Source: Candidatus Zixiibacteriota bacterium (lineage in GTDB: Bacteria; Zixibacteria; MSB-5A5; GN15; FEB-12). From it: a stretch of DNA of 64,000 nucleotides. Location: assembly GCA_024276275.1 (NCBI GenBank), contig JAJRXM010000036.1, positions 1 through 64,000 of the forward strand. The letters are read 5' to 3'. The notes under the pieces were generated by a model. The model was not told the DNA's origin. It ran no database searches and saw only the letters and a program-made list of their open reading frames with translations. Below, one piece after another: positions 17,101 to 25,246 of this stretch; the stretch's first letter is position 1; each line of letters opens with the position of its first letter. The position numbers and the translations under genes are program-made.

Positions 17101-17714
17101 CGTATGATATCGGTTTTGGCGGTCTCGACCATGTACTAGCCAGCGGACGGAACGTAAATCTGCTTGTTTTAGATACTGAGGTCTATTCAAATACCGGCGG
17201 ACAGATGTCAAAATCAACCCCTCGAGGTGCAATTGCTAAATTTGCCGCAGGAGGAAAACCGGGTGGCAAAAAAGACCTCGGTCTTATGATGATGTCTTAT
17301 GGAACAGTATATGTCGCCCAGATTGCAATCGGCTCCAGCCATAATCAAACAGTTAAAGCAATGGTTGAGGCTGAACGATTTAACGGCCCGTCACTACTTA
17401 TATGTTATTCTCATTGTATAGCACATGGAATTGATATTTCATTGGGTAATACACAAGAGGATCATGCCGTAAAATCAGGTCATTGGCTTCTCTATCGTTA
17501 TAATCCTGATTTAATCGAACAGGGTAAAAACCCTCTGCAATTAGACTCCAAAGAGCCTTCAATTACTTTTGAAGAATATGCTTATGCTGAAAACAGATAT
17601 CGTTCTTTAATCGGACAAGACCCTGAAAAAGCAAAAACACTAATCTCACAAGCTCAAATTGATTGTGACAGACGCTGGAAACTCTACACTCAGTTAGCTA
17701 AGATGGATTATTGA
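14106..17714 (+). CDS. nifJ: Pyruvate:ferredoxin (flavodoxin) oxidoreductase, single-chain
   Basis: Converts pyruvate and CoA to acetyl-CoA and CO2, passing electrons to ferredoxin; reversible for pyruvate synthesis. The 1202-residue chain is full length with fused domains: pyruvate-binding domain I (YPITPSSNMGEIADE), domains II-III, a two-[4Fe-4S] ferredoxin domain (CIQCNICAIVCPHAAIRP near 715 and CTGCEICVNACP near 775), and the C-terminal TPP domain with the third cluster (GACVGCGETPY) and GDGWAYDIGFGGLDHV..NTGGQMS. All cluster cysteines visible are conserved. A strong terminator follows. It indicates an oxygen-sensitive, ferredoxin-based metabolism and links to citrate synthase, Pta and PEPCK in this window. 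Confidence 0.97.
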   Translation: MLKDAVQDKEKKESAAGKNKRRMVTIDGNSAAAHVAHATNEIIAIYPITPSSNMGEIADEKSARGEKNLWGVIPDVVELQSEGGASGAVHGALTTGALTTTFTASQGLLLMIPNMFKIAGELTPTVFHVTARAVASHALSIFGDHSDVMATRSTGFALLASGSVQEVMDMALISQAASLESRIPFVHFFDGFRTSHEVQKIEEITYDDMRKMMNEDLIAQHRQRALSPDNPTIKGTSQNPDVFFQSREAANSYYEACPDIVQKQMDIFANLVGRKYKLFDYFGHPEAERVVIITGTGNEVIHETVDKLVEDGEKVGLIKVRLYRPFSTKALAQALPASVKKIAVLDRTKEPGSVGEPLYTDVQASINEALDNGLASFKTHPIIVGGRYGLGSKEFNPPMAKGIFDNLNLDKPKNHFTVGIIDDVTHLSLKSDQTFDLEGDNFRGLFFGLGADGTVGANKNSIKIIGENTDNFAQGYFVYDPKKAGAVTVSNVRFGKEIIRKPYLINEAQFVACHNYTFLEKYDMVDKLVDGGTFLLNSPFSAAEIWDTLPIEVQKQLIEKKAKFYVIDALKLGKELGLGTRINMIMQTAFFLISNILPKEKAISAIKVMIKKTYGSKGEKVVNMNYNAVDAAVNNIEKVTYPETATSETHRPPIVPSNAPEFVQTVTAEIIAGRGDDLPVSAFPVDGTFITGTTKYEKQNLATEIPVWDKDTCIQCNICAIVCPHAAIRPKVFEKEYIENAPKDFLYVEAKTKNFKDMYYTLQVAPEDCTGCEICVNACPAIVKDADGNKTDERAINLHPQAPIRERDKKNWDYFLNEIPEPDTSKFNIETTKGSQFVTPLFEFSGACVGCGETPYIKLMTQLFGDRALCANATGCSSIYGGNLPTTPYCQTADGLGPAWSNSLFEDNAEFGLGMRLTADKLHDYSLQLVKELVPEMFDAFANAEQLSQANIEEQRERKFALMDKLNSLRPSDKITALKNVADFLVKKSVWAIGGDGWAYDIGFGGLDHVLASGRNVNLLVLDTEVYSNTGGQMSKSTPRGAIAKFAAGGKPGGKKDLGLMMMSYGTVYVAQIAIGSSHNQTVKAMVEAERFNGPSLLICYSHCIAHGIDISLGNTQEDHAVKSGHWLLYRYNPDLIEQGKNPLQLDSKEPSITFEEYAYAENRYRSLIGQDPEKAKTLISQAQIDCDRRWKLYTQLAKMDY

Positions 17715-17740
17715 TTAGAAATCGATAGGTTATATACGAA

Positions 17741-17768
17741 AAGGCGAGTTGAATACTCGCCTTTTTTT
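17741..17768 (+). terminator. Intrinsic terminator after nifJ
   Basis: AAGGCGAGT-TGAAT-ACTCGCCTT stem-loop followed by TTTTT. Confidence 0.92.
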
Positions 17769-17855
17769 ATCATTTTTTAAAGCTTTTCTTAAGAAATATC
17801 CCTGCTTTCCGATAATAATACTAGCTAATAAAACAAAATCTAAGCAGGAGATATT

Positions 17856-18698
17856 ATGCGTATTAAAACATTCATTTTGACAACATTAGTAGCGATTTTT
17901 TCGTTCTCATCGGTTGTAGTAGCAAACGATGCCGAAGAAGCTTTGACAAATAAGTTTCTCAAAAGACTTGAAGCAAAACATATGAAAAAATTAACATGGC
18001 TTTCAGGTTATTTTTCCTTAAACAGAATTAACCGTGACAATGACTATAATAAATTCGCAAGTTATGAATCAAACAATTTTTCTACTACCGAACTTTCTTG
18101 GTTGGGTGATGCTAAATCATTCGGCATGGAAATGGGTGTTGTTTTTAAAGAAAAATTTGCCTGGTCTCTCGGCGGTGAATACACTATGCAATTAGGACAA
18201 GAAATTACAGGGTCTCATTTTTATAACCCTACCGGTTCATTAGTAGAAAACCCTTCCAGTACAATTTCACTATACGGTATTAAAACTGGTGTACAATATT
18301 ACTTTTATAATGCTCCAAGCGTAGCAGAAAAACTAACTTCATTAGCTCTCCGTACAGGTTTTTCTGTAGGATATTACCAAGTAAGTTGGGATTTATGGTC
18401 TTCCTATAGTAATCTAAATCTTTCGACTTCTGCCCCGACCGGCTCAAATACAACTTTTCAGGATAATGCGGCATCATTTGAAGTACATTTAGGAGCAGAT
18501 TATCCTACAAAAATCATGGGCCTTGCTCTTGGTTTTGAAATGAGCTATTTATACTTGAACTTTAATCAGGTTGCTTGGTATAATTCTCAAGATGACGAAG
18601 TTGTGGCTTCATTTAACGGTACTTCAGATGGTCGGGTTGATTTGAATTTCTCCGGCATCCGTGGAAAAGTAGAAATCAAGCATTTCTTCAACTTCTAA
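17856..18698 (+). CDS. Putative outer-membrane beta-barrel protein
   Basis: 280 residues of unknown specific function. A signal peptide (MRIKTFILTTLVAIFSFSSVVVA) precedes a mature chain of alternating amphipathic strands rich in Tyr, Trp and Gly, ending in ..VEIKHFFNF with a terminal Phe, the usual BAM recognition end. There are repeated strand-like pieces such as FAWSLGGEYTMQLG and LALRTGFSVGYYQVSWDL. AGGAG precedes the ATG. The next gene, a TolB-like periplasmic protein, starts 80 bases later on the same strand. No family name can be assigned; a transport or structural porin-like role is only inferred. Confidence 0.7.
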   Translation: MRIKTFILTTLVAIFSFSSVVVANDAEEALTNKFLKRLEAKHMKKLTWLSGYFSLNRINRDNDYNKFASYESNNFSTTELSWLGDAKSFGMEMGVVFKEKFAWSLGGEYTMQLGQEITGSHFYNPTGSLVENPSSTISLYGIKTGVQYYFYNAPSVAEKLTSLALRTGFSVGYYQVSWDLWSSYSNLNLSTSAPTGSNTTFQDNAASFEVHLGADYPTKIMGLALGFEMSYLYLNFNQVAWYNSQDDEVVASFNGTSDGRVDLNFSGIRGKVEIKHFFNF

Positions 18699-18778
18699 AT
18701 AAACAGAGAATAAATGGTTGACGCAGGTCATTCTATCTCTATTTTATGTCGAACGTTAACCAATTACGGAGAAATGAA

Positions 18779-19789
18779 TTGAAAAATTTTATATCACTTA
18801 AAAATGTATGTACCGTATTAGGGATATGCCTATTTCTAACAGGTATCTCTATTGCCCAAAAATCACTACCGGCAGAAAAAGCCGGTAAAATCGGACAACC
18901 GACAGGTAAAATCGCATTTATCAGAAACGGTGATGTATGGCAAATGGATATAAGCGGGCAAAATCAAGATAAGGTTTGTGCATCTGCTAATGCTGACGGA
19001 CGTTTGAGTTGGTCGCCGGACAATAAAACAATAGCCTTTACCCGTTCAGGTATTGTAGATTATAAAAGCCCTGATATGCTTGGCGGTAAACACAAATTAT
19101 ATGATATTTTCCTCTGTTATATAGATTCAGCCTATGCAAACCAACGTAACTATTGGTATCGTATTACCAATGACCTTGGAAATCGTGGCCCTGAGTGGCA
19201 AAAAGATGGTAAGCGAATTCTTTTTTGGAAAGACATGAACGCCAATAAAGTTAATGCTGAGTCTCCAAACTATCAGATTTGTACTATGGAACCTGACGGA
19301 AGTACTGTGGTCCTGCTTCGAAAAGATTGGCAGAACTTGAACATGAATTATTTAATAGCTCCGTCAATGAATGACAATGGTGATATTGTAGCAGTTTACT
19401 TGAATAAACACCGTCAAGTAGGGATGGTTGTAATGCCTTCCGGCAAGTATATGCCTGATATGGATTCTCTTCTGGTAGTTGCTGAATCTCGTCAAGGAAC
19501 GATAGCACCTTCTTGGTCCCCAGACGGAAAATGGATTGCTTACATAAGTAATAACTTAAAAAAGAGTGGTCTTTTTATCACTTCTGCTGATTTAAAAGAA
19601 ACATACTTGGTATCAGCTCCACCGGTAAGTTCAAATATGGTGACATTAGCTCCCTCTTTTTCTCCTGACTCTAAATGGATTACATATTCAACAAATGACG
19701 GTTCAATTTGGATTGTTGATATTACCGGAAAAGGGAAGCGTCGTTTGACAGGCCCCGGACCAGATAAAAATCCAGCCTGGTCAAAATAG
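18779..19789 (+). CDS. TolB-like beta-propeller protein (WD40/PD40 repeats), exported
   Basis: The ORF track begins at ATG 18746, but GGAG at 18768-18771 lies 7 bases before an in-frame TTG at 18779. Starting there gives a proper signal peptide (basic N-terminus, then VLGICLFLTGISIAQ), so TTG is preferred. The mature protein has repeated PD40 propeller blades: GKIAFIRNGDVWQMDISG, LSWSPDNKTIAFTR, PSWSPDGKWIAYISN, PSFSPDSKWITYSTN, PAWSK. Such repeats occur in TolB and in periplasmic DPP-like propellers; no catalytic domain is present. It follows an outer-membrane barrel gene and ends in a strong terminator. Its role is probably protein binding in the periplasm. Confidence 0.8.
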   Translation: MKNFISLKNVCTVLGICLFLTGISIAQKSLPAEKAGKIGQPTGKIAFIRNGDVWQMDISGQNQDKVCASANADGRLSWSPDNKTIAFTRSGIVDYKSPDMLGGKHKLYDIFLCYIDSAYANQRNYWYRITNDLGNRGPEWQKDGKRILFWKDMNANKVNAESPNYQICTMEPDGSTVVLLRKDWQNLNMNYLIAPSMNDNGDIVAVYLNKHRQVGMVVMPSGKYMPDMDSLLVVAESRQGTIAPSWSPDGKWIAYISNNLKKSGLFITSADLKETYLVSAPPVSSNMVTLAPSFSPDSKWITYSTNDGSIWIVDITGKGKRRLTGPGPDKNPAWSK

Positions 19790-19820
19790 TTTTAGAATAA
19801 TAACAAACAGTTAATTTACA

Positions 19821-19850
19821 GAGGTGTTTTTCAAAACACCTCTTTTTTTA
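19821..19850 (+). terminator. Intrinsic terminator
   Basis: GAGGTGTTTT-TC-AAAACACCTC stem followed by a T-run, 31 bases after the TolB-like gene. Confidence 0.9.
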
Positions 19851-19895
19851 TACATATAAATTTCTGTACTCGTTTTGATGCTAATGTTGTTAAGG

Positions 19896-20837
19896 CTAAA
19901 ATACTGAAAACTTAAAGTACTTTCGTGGGTTATCCTGAATATCAGCAACAAGAGTATTTATTCTTGCCATCAGATCGGTCATTTCAGAATACAAAGCAGT
20001 ATCATTTACAAGCATACCCATATTACCCTGAGCCACATTTATTTTATGTAAAATTGAATCAAGTGATGCACTACTGTTATTTAGGTTGTCATATAATGAG
20101 GGGTCATTAACTAATCGCCCAATAGTACCTGTGTTGTCATCAACTTTTGTAGAGATAGAACCGATAGCATCTGAAGTTTTCTCAAGTGATTCCACTATCC
20201 GTAATTGGTTCTTCTGAAGGTCAGTTGTAAGTTTTGTGATTTCACTAAGTAGTATTGTCATTTTGTTATACATATCGTCATCGGTAACTATTTTCCCAAG
20301 AGTGCCGTCTCCCCTATTCATACGAGTCAATAGTGTATCTATGTTATTTATCGTATGTCGTACATCAGAAAGAGAACCCTGTGCCTCCGCAAAGACCGCT
20401 TCAGCAGAACCTGCATCTTTTGTCATAACAACTTCCATATCAGCAATCGGCATTCCATCTGTTGTCCCGGGAATTACTTCTACATACTTATCTCCTAAAA
20501 AACCAATAGTCCCTAACTGTACTCGTGCACTTCCTGTCATACGGTCCCATACTTCGCTTTTTACTCGACAGACAAGTTCAACCTGTTTTTCCGGAGATAA
20601 GTTTACAAATTTAACAGACTTGACATTCCCGACCTCAACACCTGACATCCAAACCGGAGAGCCCGGTACTAAACCGTTTACATTTTTGAAGTAACAGACA
20701 AACTTTTTCTTAGATTCAAATATCGAGGTACCCCCACCGGATAACGAAGCCCAAAACATTACCGCAATAGCAAATGTAATAGCAATCCCTACTTTGAGAG
20801 TTCCCCATTTAACTTTTGTAGTTCTTTTCATATTCAT
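19896..20837 (-). CDS. mlaD: MlaD-like MCE-domain protein of a lipid ABC transporter
   Basis: 313 residues. An N-terminal transmembrane anchor (VGIAITFAIAVMFWASL) precedes one MCE domain (FKNVNGLVPGSPVWMSGVEVGNVKSVKF to ~VEVIPG), then a long helical/coiled-coil tail with repeated DNTLLTRMNRGDGTLGKI and TGTIGRLVNDPSLYDN-type segments (MCE tail repeats). It acts in the periplasm as the substrate-binding ring of the Mla phospholipid transporter. It is the last gene of the mlaE-mlaF-mlaD unit, 12 bases after mlaF. MlaB and MlaC are not in the window. Confidence 0.92.
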   Translation of the reverse strand: MNMKRTTKVKWGTLKVGIAITFAIAVMFWASLSGGGTSIFESKKKFVCYFKNVNGLVPGSPVWMSGVEVGNVKSVKFVNLSPEKQVELVCRVKSEVWDRMTGSARVQLGTIGFLGDKYVEVIPGTTDGMPIADMEVVMTKDAGSAEAVFAEAQGSLSDVRHTINNIDTLLTRMNRGDGTLGKIVTDDDMYNKMTILLSEITKLTTDLQKNQLRIVESLEKTSDAIGSISTKVDDNTGTIGRLVNDPSLYDNLNNSSASLDSILHKINVAQGNMGMLVNDTALYSEMTDLMARINTLVADIQDNPRKYFKFSVF

Positions 20838-20849
20838 ATAAGTAACATC

Positions 20850-21629
20850 CTATGTATAATTAAAAAAATCTCTTTTAAGCACTTCATTAAATGATAATCT
20901 AAACGGAGCTAAAAACTGCAGAACATCTAAATTTTTAGAGTCACGTAACTCCTCTAAACTTCCGTCAAAAGCAATTTGGCCGTCAATAATTATAATAAAC
21001 CTACCGGCAAATCCGATAGCATCGACTATTTCATGAGTGACAACGATTGTTGCAATATCCCGCTCTTTATTTAGTTTGTCAATTAATTCCAAAACGTTTT
21101 CGGTCGATTGCGGGTCAAGCCCGGTTGTCGGTTCATCATAAAGCATTGCTTTCGGTGCTGTAGATAATAAAGATCTTCCGATAGCAACACGTCGTTGCAT
21201 ACCACCCGAAAGTTGTTCAGGAAGTTTATTCATTATCTCTTTCGCATCTAACCCGACAAAACCGAGCATTTCAACAGCTCGTTTACCAACCTCTTCAAGA
21301 GAAAGTTTAGTATGCTCTAAAAGATAAAACCCGACATTTTCCCACACAGACATTGAGTCAAATAATGCTCCATCCTGAAACACCATCCCGATTTTTTTCC
21401 GAATCTCTTGCTTCTCTTTTTCCTTGAGATTACAGATATTTAAGCCGTCTACGCAAATTTCACCGCTTTGAGGGCATTCCAACCCCAAAATTAAACGAAG
21501 AATTGTAGACTTACCTGAACCGGACGGCCCCATAACAACAACAGACTCTGATGAGCCGACATTAAAGGATATGTTTTTCAAAACAGGTGTATCACCATAT
21601 GAAAAACTTACATTTTTAATCTCAATCAT
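20850..21629 (-). CDS. mlaF: MlaF-like ABC transporter ATPase
   Basis: 259 residues with all ABC motifs: Walker A (GPSGSGKST), Q-loop (GMVFQDGALFDSMSVWENV), signature (LSGGMQRRVAIGRS), Walker B (AMLYDEPTTGLDP) and H-loop (IVVTHE). The DGALFDS and GGMQRR forms are typical of the MlaF subfamily. Its ATG overlaps the mlaE stop by four bases (translational coupling), and mlaD follows after 12 bases. It powers lipid transport between the inner membrane and the MCE protein. Confidence 0.95.
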   Translation of the reverse strand: MIEIKNVSFSYGDTPVLKNISFNVGSSESVVVMGPSGSGKSTILRLILGLECPQSGEICVDGLNICNLKEKEKQEIRKKIGMVFQDGALFDSMSVWENVGFYLLEHTKLSLEEVGKRAVEMLGFVGLDAKEIMNKLPEQLSGGMQRRVAIGRSLLSTAPKAMLYDEPTTGLDPQSTENVLELIDKLNKERDIATIVVTHEIVDAIGFAGRFIIIIDGQIAFDGSLEELRDSKNLDVLQFLAPFRLSFNEVLKRDFFNYT

Positions 21630-22408
21630 AAGTACCCTTTTAAAAATGACGATGCCATCTTGGTTATGAAAAAATTCACAACTAATATAATAATAGAGGA
21701 AAGAACCACAGATTCAGTAGTTGCTTTACCTACACCTTTTGTTCCGCCTTCAGAATAAAATCCTTTATAACATGCTATAAAAGCAATAACAAATGAAAAG
21801 ACAATCGGTTTAAGTATGCCAATAAAGAGATTACCGAAAATCAGTCTTTCTTTTACCGCAGCAAAATACATTGTACCCGAAACATGTGCTAAAAATACTG
21901 CAATAATATAACCACCGAAAAGAGCTATAACATCACAAAATATAGTCAAAACCGGAACCATAACTATTAAAGCAAGTAGTCTCGGTACAGCAAGTTTTTG
22001 AATCGGGTCAATACCAAAAGATAATAAAGCATTTAATTGATTAGAAGATTTCATAGCACCGATCTCTGCTGTAATACCTGCCGCTACTCGAGCAGCAATC
22101 ATCAAGGCTGCTAAAACAGGACCGAGTTCTCTTACTATGGCAATAGTCATTATTCGTCCCAAATAATCTTTTGCCCCAAAATCGGCCAATTCATTTGAAA
22201 AAGCCAAGGCAAACCCTTGCCCTGCAAAAATACCTGTCAGGATGACTAAATAAAGAGAGCCGATACCAATGAGATACATCTGCTCTTTGGTTTCAGCAAA
22301 ATAAAAAGGTCGTCGAAATAAAGCTATAATCATTTTTAAAGAAAAATAAAATAGGTTCTGAGAAGTATATACAAAGTGCTTTAAACCTTTATTGATAATG
22401 GAAAAAAT
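21626..22408 (-). CDS. mlaE: MlaE-like ABC transporter permease; probable non-AUG start
   Basis: Inner-membrane permease of the Mla system with about five helices; conserved pieces include IVRELGPVLAALMIAARVAAGITAEIGAMK. The first ATG (22333) gives 235 residues and lacks the N-terminal amphipathic part of MlaE. The frame stays open upstream and encodes a family-like extension (FSIINKGLKHFVYTS..). The only plausible start in it is ATT at 22408, preceded by GAGAGG with a 7-base spacer, giving 260 residues, the same as E. coli MlaE. An alternative is an ATG about 45 bases further up in another frame joined across a T6 run by an indel. It is first in the mlaEFD unit and divergent from the PP-loop gene. 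Confidence 0.85.
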   Translation of the reverse strand: MFSIINKGLKHFVYTSQNLFYFSLKMIIALFRRPFYFAETKEQMYLIGIGSLYLVILTGIFAGQGFALAFSNELADFGAKDYLGRIMTIAIVRELGPVLAALMIAARVAAGITAEIGAMKSSNQLNALLSFGIDPIQKLAVPRLLALIVMVPVLTIFCDVIALFGGYIIAVFLAHVSGTMYFAAVKERLIFGNLFIGILKPIVFSFVIAFIACYKGFYSEGGTKGVGKATTESVVLSSIIILVVNFFITKMASSFLKGYL

Positions 22409-22592
22409 CTTGATGCCTCTCTTTCAATTTCAAACCTGCTTTTCTCAACATACAACTATTCTAATTTAGACAACAGAAAAAAACTAAAATAGTTTAAAAA
22501 AAATCAAAGACAAGATATAATTTATTCGTTATATTATAAGCTTGTATTGTATTTTACAAATTTAAAATGAATTAAAGGAATGAAATTATAAT

Positions 22593-23612
22593 ATGTCTGA
22601 AAAAAATAAAAAAGGACATTGTATTGCCCTTTTCTCCGGTGGTTTAGATTCTGCCCTAGCAGTACTTTTGATGTTGCGACAAGATATAGAAGTTACTGCA
22701 ATAACATTTATGACTCACTTTGGTTGTGATTTGGGCGATAGGTCATCATGCGGCTCAAATCCGTATCCTGCTGCCGAGAAATATGGTTTTAATGTAAAGT
22801 TGATGCATTTAGGACAAAAGTTTGTTGATATTATCGAGAAACCAAAATACGGTTATGGAAAGAACATGAACCCATGTACAGATTGTCGTATTTTGATGCT
22901 TGCTGAAGCTAAAAATCTGATGGAAATGGTAAATGCCGACTTTATCATTACCGGTGAAGTTATGGGACAGAGACCGATGTCTCAGGTTAAACATAAGCTA
23001 AACCTTGTCGAAAACGAAACAGGCCTAAAAGGAAAACTATTACGACCTCTATCTGCTAAATTATTAGCTCCTACCGATGCGGAACTTAACGGTATGATAG
23101 ACCGCGAAAAACTAGAGGGTATTTCCGGGCGTGGACGTTACCGTCAAATTGAACTTGCTAAGGAATTCGGTCTTGATGATTACCCTAATCCTGCTTCCGG
23201 GTGTTTACTAACAGATGCGAACTACTCTATCCGCTTGAGAGACTTATTAAAACACTCAGAAAGACTTACTTTTGATGATTTAAATCTTTTACGTATCGGA
23301 CGGCATTTTAGATTAGATAGTAATACAAAAGTTATTGTCGGTCGTGATGAAAAAGAAAATAATCAATTGGAAGCATACAAAAAACCTCATTACGGTCATG
23401 TGGAAGCACTAGGTATCGGTTCTCCGGTAAGTCTGGTTATCGGTGATTGTTCTGATGAGAATTTAAAAAAGGCGGCGATGATAACTGCTCGATTTACATC
23501 TGCCCGTAAAGAAGCAGAAGTTAAAGTAACATTGGTCAGTAAAGATTCACAACCTGCAATCATTGTTCCTCCTGCCAAAGATGAAGATTTACAATATATT
23601 CAAATAAAATAG
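22593..23612 (+). CDS. PP-loop ATPase, tRNA thiolation type (ThiI/MnmA/TtuA-related)
   Basis: 339 residues. The N-terminal PP-loop motif ALFSGGLDSALAV adenylates a tRNA base. A CxxC (MNPCTDCRILM) and a third Cys (PASGCLLTD near 205) form the three-cysteine pattern that binds an Fe-S cluster in TtuA and archaeal ThiI-type enzymes. After ~residue 230 a C-terminal domain resembles the NFACT-R/DUF814-like tail found with this subfamily. It probably makes a thiolated tRNA nucleotide (s4U or s2U); which one cannot be decided here. It is often misannotated as a tRNA methyltransferase. Monocistronic, with a hairpin downstream. Confidence 0.82.
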   Translation: MSEKNKKGHCIALFSGGLDSALAVLLMLRQDIEVTAITFMTHFGCDLGDRSSCGSNPYPAAEKYGFNVKLMHLGQKFVDIIEKPKYGYGKNMNPCTDCRILMLAEAKNLMEMVNADFIITGEVMGQRPMSQVKHKLNLVENETGLKGKLLRPLSAKLLAPTDAELNGMIDREKLEGISGRGRYRQIELAKEFGLDDYPNPASGCLLTDANYSIRLRDLLKHSERLTFDDLNLLRIGRHFRLDSNTKVIVGRDEKENNQLEAYKKPHYGHVEALGIGSPVSLVIGDCSDENLKKAAMITARFTSARKEAEVKVTLVSKDSQPAIIVPPAKDEDLQYIQIK

Positions 23613-23623
23613 CAGACAACGAA

Positions 23624-23655
23624 AAAGGCCCTAACTACCTGTTAGGACCTTCTCT
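23624..23655 (+). terminator. Weak hairpin terminator after the PP-loop gene
   Basis: AAGGCCCTAAC-TACCT-GTTAGGACCTT, an 11-bp stem with one mismatch, followed by the pyrimidine run TCTCTCTCC rather than T. Confidence 0.5.
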
Positions 23656-23897
23656 CTCCTCACCATCTGAAGTCTTAAAAACAACTCAACCGCCAAGAAA
23701 GTCATTTCTAAATCAGAAATCTGACACGACTCCAGAGATTATAACTCTATATAGTATCAAATTGTGTGCCAAAACAGCCACCATCACATAACACTATATA
23801 TTACAACGAGATAACATCTACATTACATTATAAATCTTCTTTTTTTAGTCTAATTTCGCAAGAGTTGCTATATATAGACGCAGAATTTAAAAAAAGG

Positions 23898-23934
23898 CAA
23901 AAAATAAGCCTCTCTGAAAAGTCAGAAAGGCTTA
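23898..23934 (-). terminator. Intrinsic terminator of the cohesin-like secreted protein gene
   Basis: The minus strand has AAGCCTTTCTGA-CTTT-TCAGAGAGGCTT followed by ATTTTTTG. Confidence 0.88.
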
Positions 23935-23953
23935 TATAGAAATTTATTTCCTG

Positions 23954-24757
23954 TTATTTCAGCATAATCATCTTTTTGGTTTCGCTGAAACCTTCAGTAT
24001 CAATGCGGTAAAAATACATTCCACTAGCCAAGTTTGAGCCGTCAAATTGAACGACATGCACACCGGCTTCCATTTGACCGTCAACTAAAGTAATTACTTT
24101 TTGACCTAAGACATTATAAACTGAAAGATTTACATTTTCAGCATTAGGTAAACTAAAAGAAATTTGAGTTGAAGGGTTAAACGGGTTAGGATAGTTTTGC
24201 ATTAATCCAAAAGATTCAGGAAGACCATCAACACCATTTGAAAGTGCAACAGTTGTACCGCTAAATTCAGGAGAAGAAGTTAAAATACTACCCTCATCGT
24301 TACGATACACAAAAGTCAGTGCATGGTATGGATTTTCAAGAGTTACTTCTTCAATAGAAATATCAGTAATAGTTGCATCATTGACTTCAAAAACCAATTT
24401 CGCAATAACACCCTGCCCGACCTCAAGATCAGGTTTTGCTTCCGGAGTAAATTGCGGCAGTAGACCGATAACTACTGTTCTGTTTTCGTTATCAATATTG
24501 GCAACTTTTAAATCAAAATACTCAACCCGTGTTCCTTCGAAAATAACTTCTTTTAAAGTTACTCCTTCTGAAAAACTGAGTGGAATATCCAATGCTGCCA
24601 AATCAACATCGTTAGATATTTCAATTGGTACAACCACAAGATTATCTACTGTTTGTGCTGATTTCGCAACAACAAACTTGTTTGCACCTGCAAATATCAA
24701 AGTTGGTGCCAATAAGACACAGACGATAATGATGGTTAGTTGTAAACGTTTTGTCAA
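23954..24757 (-). CDS. Secreted cohesin-like protein with C-terminal FlgD/Por-type sorting domain
   Basis: 267 residues. It has a signal peptide (LTIIIVCVLLAPTLIFA), then a ~130-residue all-beta domain with the cohesin-like pattern NLVVVPIEISNDVDLAALDIPLSF, then the C-terminal domain MQNYPNPFNPSTQISFSL..GQKV..GMYFYR ending KKMIMLK. That tail marks proteins exported and anchored by a Por/T9SS-like route in FCB bacteria. The start is TTG, supported by a perfect Shine-Dalgarno AGGAGG six bases upstream. What the cohesin-like domain binds is unknown; no dockerin was recognised in the window. A strong terminator follows. Confidence 0.85.
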   Translation of the reverse strand: MTKRLQLTIIIVCVLLAPTLIFAGANKFVVAKSAQTVDNLVVVPIEISNDVDLAALDIPLSFSEGVTLKEVIFEGTRVEYFDLKVANIDNENRTVVIGLLPQFTPEAKPDLEVGQGVIAKLVFEVNDATITDISIEEVTLENPYHALTFVYRNDEGSILTSSPEFSGTTVALSNGVDGLPESFGLMQNYPNPFNPSTQISFSLPNAENVNLSVYNVLGQKVITLVDGQMEAGVHVVQFDGSNLASGMYFYRIDTEGFSETKKMIMLK

Positions 24758-25246
24758 GATTCACCTCCTAAAAGGTTTAATTCGCTTTTGCTTCGTATTT
24801 TTCTAAAGTCCATTTGAATAATAGAAGCGCTTCAGTCCGTAAAAACGAAAGGTGCTTGAAATTGTTACTCTATGCTTATGTTATTTATGACGGTTATAGA
24901 ATCGTTCCCTTACCTATAAGTATAAAATCAGACAGCTGTGCTGTCAAGATTTTATTATCCAATTGTTAAACAATTGATTATTTGACAAGTTCCCTATTTA
25001 ATTCAATTATACCGCAATGTGATACCGCAGATGATCGCAGATATCTCGCCCTGTTATAATCTTTTACAAGATAAGCTGTTAGCTGTTCCAATAAAAAGAT
25101 AAAAATATCTTATCGTTATCACATTTCTGATTTATTTCGCATCGCAGGATGTGCGACATCCTGATAATTTACTGTTTAATCTTTGTTTCTGTTTGACATT
25201 ATTACTGCAAGAACTTACATTTTAAGACATAATAGGAGGGTTTTAC
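24758..25246. other. Long divergent intergenic region with palindromes
   Basis: 489 bases between two divergently transcribed secreted-protein genes. I see no gene. It contains three inverted repeats: AAAATC..GACAGC-TGT-GCTGTC..GATTTT (24924-24953), AAGATA-AAAA-TATCTT (25096-25111) and CAGGATGT-GCG-ACATCCTG (25145-25163). These may be regulatory or dispersed repeats. Confidence 0.55.
25145..25163. repeat. Short perfect inverted repeat
   Basis: CAGGATGT-GCG-ACATCCTG, 8-bp arms, no T-run. It resembles in style the intergenic hairpins at 27845 and 31742. Confidence 0.5.

Larger units (their letters stand above)
23613..23953. other. Intergenic region between convergent genes
   Basis: 341 bases with no supported gene. 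It holds a hairpin for the plus-strand gene (near 23624-23655) and a terminator for the minus-strand gene (23898-23934). The middle part is AT-rich with no recognised motif. Confidence 0.6.

Noticed and set aside
20236-20694. 152-codon plus-strand ORF opposite mlaD
   Set aside because: Mirror-frame shadow of a well-supported MCE gene; no family features.
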